In this document: positions 14,599-18,243 of the stretch, one piece after another
How positions within the stretch are numbered: the stretch's first letter is position 1
Layout: each line of letters starts with the position of its first letter
Assembly (NCBI GenBank): GCA_031257455.1
Contig: JAIROQ010000154.1
Coordinates: 1 to 18,243, forward strand
Source of the DNA: Prevotellaceae bacterium
Lineage (GTDB): Bacteria > Bacteroidota > Bacteroidia > Bacteroidales > UBA932
Length of the DNA: 18,243 nt
Direction of reading: 5' to 3'
The notes under the pieces: generated by a model
What the model was told of the DNA's origin: nothing
Database searches by the model: none
What the model saw: the letters and a program-made list of their open reading frames with translations, nothing else
Position numbers and translations under genes: made by a program

Positions 14599-15945
14599 AT
14601 GAAAACAACAAAAATCTTACTGTTTACCCTTATATCACTGTGGGCATTCTCGGCATGTACCGAAGAGGCGGGTAATCCCGCATTCGGCGAGACCGACATG
14701 CCGGTGATTTATATGGACTGGACGGAAAACTTAGCCTATAATGTAGGTGATGTAATTCAAATGAGCCCGCAAATATCCCCTTCGGATGGCGTAACCTATA
14801 AATGGATTTATAACGGCGAAGTCGTTTCAACCAATAAAAATTTGGAATACACCGTAACCGAATTCGGCTCTTTTGTGCTGAAACTGGAAGTGGATAGAAA
14901 CGGCGTGAAAAATTCACGTATAGCAAATGTATTAGTCGTAAAACCTTTTGAGCCGAAAGTGTATAATAAGAAATCCATTGCTTATATCACTGTGGACGGC
15001 GCTGTGGCCGATGTGCCATGGGATGATATTACGCATTTAATAGTTTCATCCGCTGTAATTGGAGAAAATGGCTTACCTGATTTAACTTTTGGCGACCGCA
15101 CGACACTTGATATTCCTACTTTAATTGCCACCGCTCATAATTACGGCGTGTACGTGTTGCTTGAATTTTCAGGCGCTATAACTTATTTGAATGCCGTACA
15201 TGCATACGGTAGCCTTCATTTTTATAACGCAGCCGTAGCAGCGGGGCGCGAAGCACTGGTGAATACGCTTGTACAAACTGTCATCGATAATCAATTTGAT
15301 GGCATCAATGTGTATATGGACAAGGCAGATGACGGCGCATACGTTGACCCCGCAACATTAAAGGACTTTTACGAAAAATTGGGCGGGGCGTTGAAAGCGG
15401 TAAAAAACACGCTGAATGAAGTAGAATACGATTATTGGCTATCAATGTCGGTGTATGGCGGATGGACAAATGCCACGTTGAGTAACATGGTCAATATTCC
15501 GGCCTACGACTGGATAAATGTACTGGCTTTTGCAGCGGAAGATTTAACGCCCGGAGCGCATTCGTCCCCCTGGTATTTCAGCGACCAAATCAATCAATGG
15601 CTGAACTGGTATGGCGTAGCGCCATCGCGTATTGTAGGGGCTGTGCCGGCATTCGGGCTGCGTTATTTCGGAAATCCTGCCGACTATACGTGGGGCAATC
15701 TTTGGCAATATACCGAATATATCCCCTACCGTACCCTGTGCGCAGCCTATGCCGATGCGCCGGAAGTAAACCTGCAGGCGGTGGACAACGGGCTTTTCTA
15801 TGACGGATTTCCCGCTATTGAAGAAAAGGCGCAATATGTTAATGACAATAACCTTGGCGGAATGGCGCTATGGTCTGTCGAAAGCGACAGCAAAGACCCC
15901 GCAAAATCATTAATGAAGAAAATAAATACAGCGTTGGGCAATTAA
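14599..15945 (+). CDS. Surface lipoprotein with PKD/Ig-like domain and catalytically decayed GH18 domain
   Basis: This 448-residue lipoprotein (Cys20 in FSAC, followed by Thr-Glu-Glu, a plausible surface-export signal) has a PKD/Ig-like domain at about 32-117 and a GH18-type barrel from about 123 to the end. The catalytic motif DxxDxDxE reads DGINVYMD (234-241), so the second and third Asp are Asn237 and Tyr239 and the catalytic Glu is Asp241. The chitinase motif MTYD is replaced by LAFA (309-312). The C-terminal active-site Trp is kept (Trp425 in MALWSVESD). The fold thus appears kept while catalysis is lost, as in known chitinase-like lectins. Its place directly after susCD, where surface glycan-binding proteins are usually encoded, supports a binding role. 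Weak residual activity is not excluded. Confidence 0.85.
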   Translation: MKTTKILLFTLISLWAFSACTEEAGNPAFGETDMPVIYMDWTENLAYNVGDVIQMSPQISPSDGVTYKWIYNGEVVSTNKNLEYTVTEFGSFVLKLEVDRNGVKNSRIANVLVVKPFEPKVYNKKSIAYITVDGAVADVPWDDITHLIVSSAVIGENGLPDLTFGDRTTLDIPTLIATAHNYGVYVLLEFSGAITYLNAVHAYGSLHFYNAAVAAGREALVNTLVQTVIDNQFDGINVYMDKADDGAYVDPATLKDFYEKLGGALKAVKNTLNEVEYDYWLSMSVYGGWTNATLSNMVNIPAYDWINVLAFAAEDLTPGAHSSPWYFSDQINQWLNWYGVAPSRIVGAVPAFGLRYFGNPADYTWGNLWQYTEYIPYRTLCAAYADAPEVNLQAVDNGLFYDGFPAIEEKAQYVNDNNLGGMALWSVESDSKDPAKSLMKKINTALGN

Positions 15946-15960
15946 CCGCCTGTGCGAAAC

Positions 15961-15998
15961 AAAAAAGCATACATTATTTTATTAATGTATGCTTTTTT
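15961..15998 (+). terminator. Perfect-stem terminator after the susCD operon
   Basis: A 16-bp perfect inverted repeat (arms 15961-15976 and 15983-15998, loop TTTTAT) starts with six A and ends with six T, so it could end transcription from either side. It lies 15 nt after the GH18-like lipoprotein gene and separates that operon from the chitinase gene. Confidence 0.9.
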
Positions 15999-16008
15999 AT
16001 TAAATTTG
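15977..16008 (+). promoter_or_regulatory. Promoter of the chitinase-lactonase unit, overlapping the terminator
   Basis: TAAATTTG at 16001-16008 is an exact -7 match. TTTT at 15977-15980 sits 20 bp upstream in place of TTTG, inside the loop of the terminator hairpin. The predicted start is near 16015, with a leader of about 54 nt to the chitinase ATG. Confidence 0.55.
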
Positions 16009-16068
16009 GCGGTGCAAACTTGCCGCTTACACAATAAAATTAAACGGTAACCCTAAAACAATATACAG

Positions 16069-17103
16069 ATGAAAAAAATTATCATTCTTATGTCTTTATG
16101 TTTCCTGTCCTGTAAAACAGGAGAGCTTAAAAATGGAAAACAGCCGGAAGAAAATATTCCGCAACGCCCCTTTGTGGTGGGTTATCTTCCTTCATGGAAG
16201 ATGTCTTATACGCCGCAGTGGGACAAGATTACCCATTTATGCATCGCTTTCGGCATTGTACAGCCTGACGGTTCGGTAGATATTACCAATGTGTCCCCCC
16301 ACAAAAACATTATCAAAACAGCACAGGACAATCAGGTCAAGGTACTCCTTTCCATCGGCGGCGGCGGGTCGAATAACTTTTCTACAGCCTTATTAAATGC
16401 GGCAGGCAGGGCTACGCTGGTCGCCCGTTTAGCGCAGCTTGTTACCGAATGGAATTTGGACGGCATTGATTTCGATTATGAAGAATGGGACGGCGGACCA
16501 AATGGCGCAAGCGCAACAGATTTACGCAGGCGGGAGGCGCTGGAGGAAACCTATAAACAACTGCGGGAAACAATAGGGGATGACAAACTCCTCACCGCAG
16601 CCGTAACGGCAAGCTGGGACGATGGACAGTGGGGATATTATAATTGTTTCAACAATACCATGCATCAATACCTCGACTTTGTGAGCCTGATGACCTATGA
16701 CGAAACCGGGCCATGGGTGAGCAGCAAAGTCGGGCAACATGCCGGCTGGGATTTTTACGAACACGCCATTAATCACTGGCTGGATAACAGGAAGCTGCCA
16801 AAAGAAAAATTAGTTGCCGGCGTTCCTTTTTACGGCTACCGCTTCCAGTCGCCCGACAGCGCGGAAGGCGCGGAAGGAGTGGGTTACCGCGATATTCTCG
16901 CCCAGTATCCCAACATGGATGCGCATCTCAAAGACAATATCGGCTTATTATATTATAACGGGATGGAAACCATCAGGCGAAAAGCGAAATATTGTATCGA
17001 CAATGAACTGGGCGGAATTATGATTTGGGAACTGGCGCAGGACGCCAACGATACAAATAGAAGCCTCCTGCAAGTCATCGCGGAAGAATTTGAACGGCAA
17101 TGA
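16069..17103 (+). CDS. GH18 chitinase-type lipoprotein with intact active site
   Basis: This 344-residue GH18 enzyme hydrolyses beta-1,4 GlcNAc linkages by substrate-assisted catalysis. A lipoprotein signal ends at FLSC (Cys15). The barrel contains KVLLSIGGGGSNNFS (91-105), the complete catalytic motif DGIDFDYE (131-138, acid Glu138), MTYD (208-211), which positions the substrate acetamido group in chitinases, and the C-terminal Trp320 in IMIWELAQD. It is compact: only a short linker precedes the barrel and no carbohydrate-binding module is attached. Endo-beta-N-acetylglucosaminidases share the DxxDxDxE motif, but SIGGGG and MTYD favour a chitinase. It has its own promoter and overlaps the next gene by ATGA. 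It is probably surface- or periplasm-anchored and cuts chitin-like chains for the adjacent SusCD importer. Confidence 0.9.
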   Translation: MKKIIILMSLCFLSCKTGELKNGKQPEENIPQRPFVVGYLPSWKMSYTPQWDKITHLCIAFGIVQPDGSVDITNVSPHKNIIKTAQDNQVKVLLSIGGGGSNNFSTALLNAAGRATLVARLAQLVTEWNLDGIDFDYEEWDGGPNGASATDLRRREALEETYKQLRETIGDDKLLTAAVTASWDDGQWGYYNCFNNTMHQYLDFVSLMTYDETGPWVSSKVGQHAGWDFYEHAINHWLDNRKLPKEKLVAGVPFYGYRFQSPDSAEGAEGVGYRDILAQYPNMDAHLKDNIGLLYYNGMETIRRKAKYCIDNELGGIMIWELAQDANDTNRSLLQVIAEEFERQ

Positions 17104-18230
17104 AAAATTTCTTTTCTCTTGTGTTATATACGGCCGCCGTCTCTGTCCTGGCGGGCGTCCTGCCGGGATGCACGGATACGTCCGGCGGCTGCTATAAAAT
17201 GATTGCCGGCACGTACACCGGAAATACAGCCGGCGAAGGCATCTATGTATATGAAGTGAACGCGGAAACGGGCGATGCACGGCAATTGTTTGTTGCCGGG
17301 AATATAATAAATCCAAGCTATGTGGCTTTATCGCCCGATAAAAAATACCTGTATGCCGTCAATGAATTTGGCGGCCGCAGCGCCGTCAGCGGGTTTTCTT
17401 TCGACCGGCGCACCGGTGCACTCCAACTGCTGAATGCGGTTTCTACGCCGGATGCCGACCCCTGCTATATTTCGGTAACGGACAAACACGTCATCACGGC
17501 CGGCTACACCAGCGGCAGCATTTCCGTATTCGGACGTCTCGGAGACGGCTCATTGAGCCCCGTCCGGCAAGTGATTTTCCATACCGGAAAAAGCATTGAT
17601 ACGGTGCGCCAGCAAACGCCGCACCTGCATCAGGCTATTTTCACGCCCGATGGACGCCATTTATTGGCCTGCGATTTGGGGACGGACAAGATAACCGCCT
17701 ACCGCTATTGCGCTACGGACGCCACAAGGATACTGACGGCCGCCGACAGCATAACCGTGAAAAAAGGCAGCGGACCGCGCCACCTCGCCTTTAATGCCCG
17801 GGGCGACCGGGCATATTTATTGCAGGAACTGGACGGCACGGTTACCGTATTATCTGTGGACACGGACGCGGGATTAGCCATTTTACAGGAAACAACCGTA
17901 TCAATGGACAGCGATACCGGAAACGGCGCGGCGGCCATTCATCTTTCGCCGGACGGACGGTTTGTATATGCCACCAATCGGGGAACGGTCGATAATATTA
18001 CCTGTTTCGCGATACGGGAAAACGGGCAGCTCGAATGGGTGGAGCAGCTCCCTGCGGGCGGCAAAGGCCCCCGCGATTTTACGATTACGCCGGACGGGCG
18101 CTACCTGTTCATCGCCAACCAGCGATCCGGCAATATCACTATCTTCAAGCGAAATCAACACACCGGCAAGTTAATGCCCACCGGCAAGGAGATAGCATGT
18201 CCTGCCCCTGTTTGTCTGGTCGTATATTAG
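17100..18230 (+). CDS. Lactonase-family (6-phosphogluconolactonase-type) beta-propeller lipoprotein
   Basis: This 376-residue protein has the repeat pattern of the seven-bladed lactonase family. Blade strands recur as LSPDKKYLYAVNE (77-89), FTPDGRHLLACD (181-192), GSGPRHLAF (223-231), LSPDGRFVYATN (282-293) and ITPDGRYLFIAN (329-340). The start is a lipoprotein signal ending at VLPGC (Cys24), so it acts outside the cytoplasm and is unlikely to serve the pentose-phosphate pathway. ATGA overlap with the chitinase stop implies coupled translation, so a role in the same glycan pathway is plausible. Possible roles are opening of a sugar lactone or propeller-type binding; neither is shown. It looks full length. 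Its GC content appears higher than that of the susD region. Confidence 0.85.
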   Translation: MKNFFSLVLYTAAVSVLAGVLPGCTDTSGGCYKMIAGTYTGNTAGEGIYVYEVNAETGDARQLFVAGNIINPSYVALSPDKKYLYAVNEFGGRSAVSGFSFDRRTGALQLLNAVSTPDADPCYISVTDKHVITAGYTSGSISVFGRLGDGSLSPVRQVIFHTGKSIDTVRQQTPHLHQAIFTPDGRHLLACDLGTDKITAYRYCATDATRILTAADSITVKKGSGPRHLAFNARGDRAYLLQELDGTVTVLSVDTDAGLAILQETTVSMDSDTGNGAAAIHLSPDGRFVYATNRGTVDNITCFAIRENGQLEWVEQLPAGGKGPRDFTITPDGRYLFIANQRSGNITIFKRNQHTGKLMPTGKEIACPAPVCLVVY

Positions 18231-18243
18231 AGCCGGCGATTTT

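Noticed and set aside
16069..17103. Endo-beta-N-acetylglucosaminidase (N-glycan) identity for the active GH18
   Set aside because: The shared DxxDxDxE motif does not discriminate, but SIGGGG and MTYD are chitinase-type. It remains a minor alternative.

Overview
The window reads as chromosomal DNA of a Bacteroidota bacterium, most likely of the order Bacteroidales. The evidence is a SusC/SusD pair, a TonB operon with two exbD genes, A-rich leaders in place of Shine-Dalgarno sites, and Bacteroidota-type promoters (TTTG, about 20 bp, TAnnTTTG) at several transcription-unit starts. All confident genes lie on the + strand. No tRNA, rRNA, insertion sequence or CRISPR array is visible.

Region 1 (about 110-3085): one exported bifunctional protein with a GH3 NagZ-type beta-N-acetylglucosaminidase domain followed by a class-C beta-lactamase-like serine hydrolase domain. 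Both active sites look intact, and the likely job is cell-wall muropeptide processing.

Region 2 (about 3215-9075): a six-gene operon, exbB - exbD - exbD - tonB - PstS-like lipoprotein - TPR protein. A near-consensus promoter stands before it and a strong hairpin terminator after it. It encodes a proton-driven energy transducer for TonB-dependent outer-membrane transporters plus two accessory envelope proteins.

Region 3 (9076-9809): a long stretch without a recognisable gene and the least explained part of the window. In order it holds a near-perfect promoter, a 44-codon ORF that runs into a 12-C homopolymer, an eight-copy 21-bp tandem repeat whose variable triplets occur in doublets, and a 14-bp palindrome close to the susC start. 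Loss of one C would fuse the small ORF to a 206-residue reading frame through the repeats. Either a phase-variable ORF or a long structured susC leader would explain the layout; neither is proven.

Region 4 (9810-15998): susC - susD - GH18-like surface lipoprotein, ending at a 16-bp perfect-stem terminator. The third gene has a PKD/Ig-like domain followed by a GH18 barrel whose catalytic DxxDxDxE motif has decayed, so it is probably a glycan-binding protein rather than an enzyme.

Region 5 (about 15977-18230): a second unit whose promoter overlaps that terminator. It encodes an intact GH18 chitinase-type lipoprotein and, overlapping it by ATGA, a seven-bladed-propeller lactonase-family lipoprotein. 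Regions 4 and 5 together look like a compact chitin or GlcNAc-glycan utilization locus. The pseudo-GH18 would capture glycan, the active GH18 cleave it and SusCD import the oligomers, with the SusC step powered by an ExbB/ExbD/TonB complex such as that of region 2. No locus regulator lies in the window.
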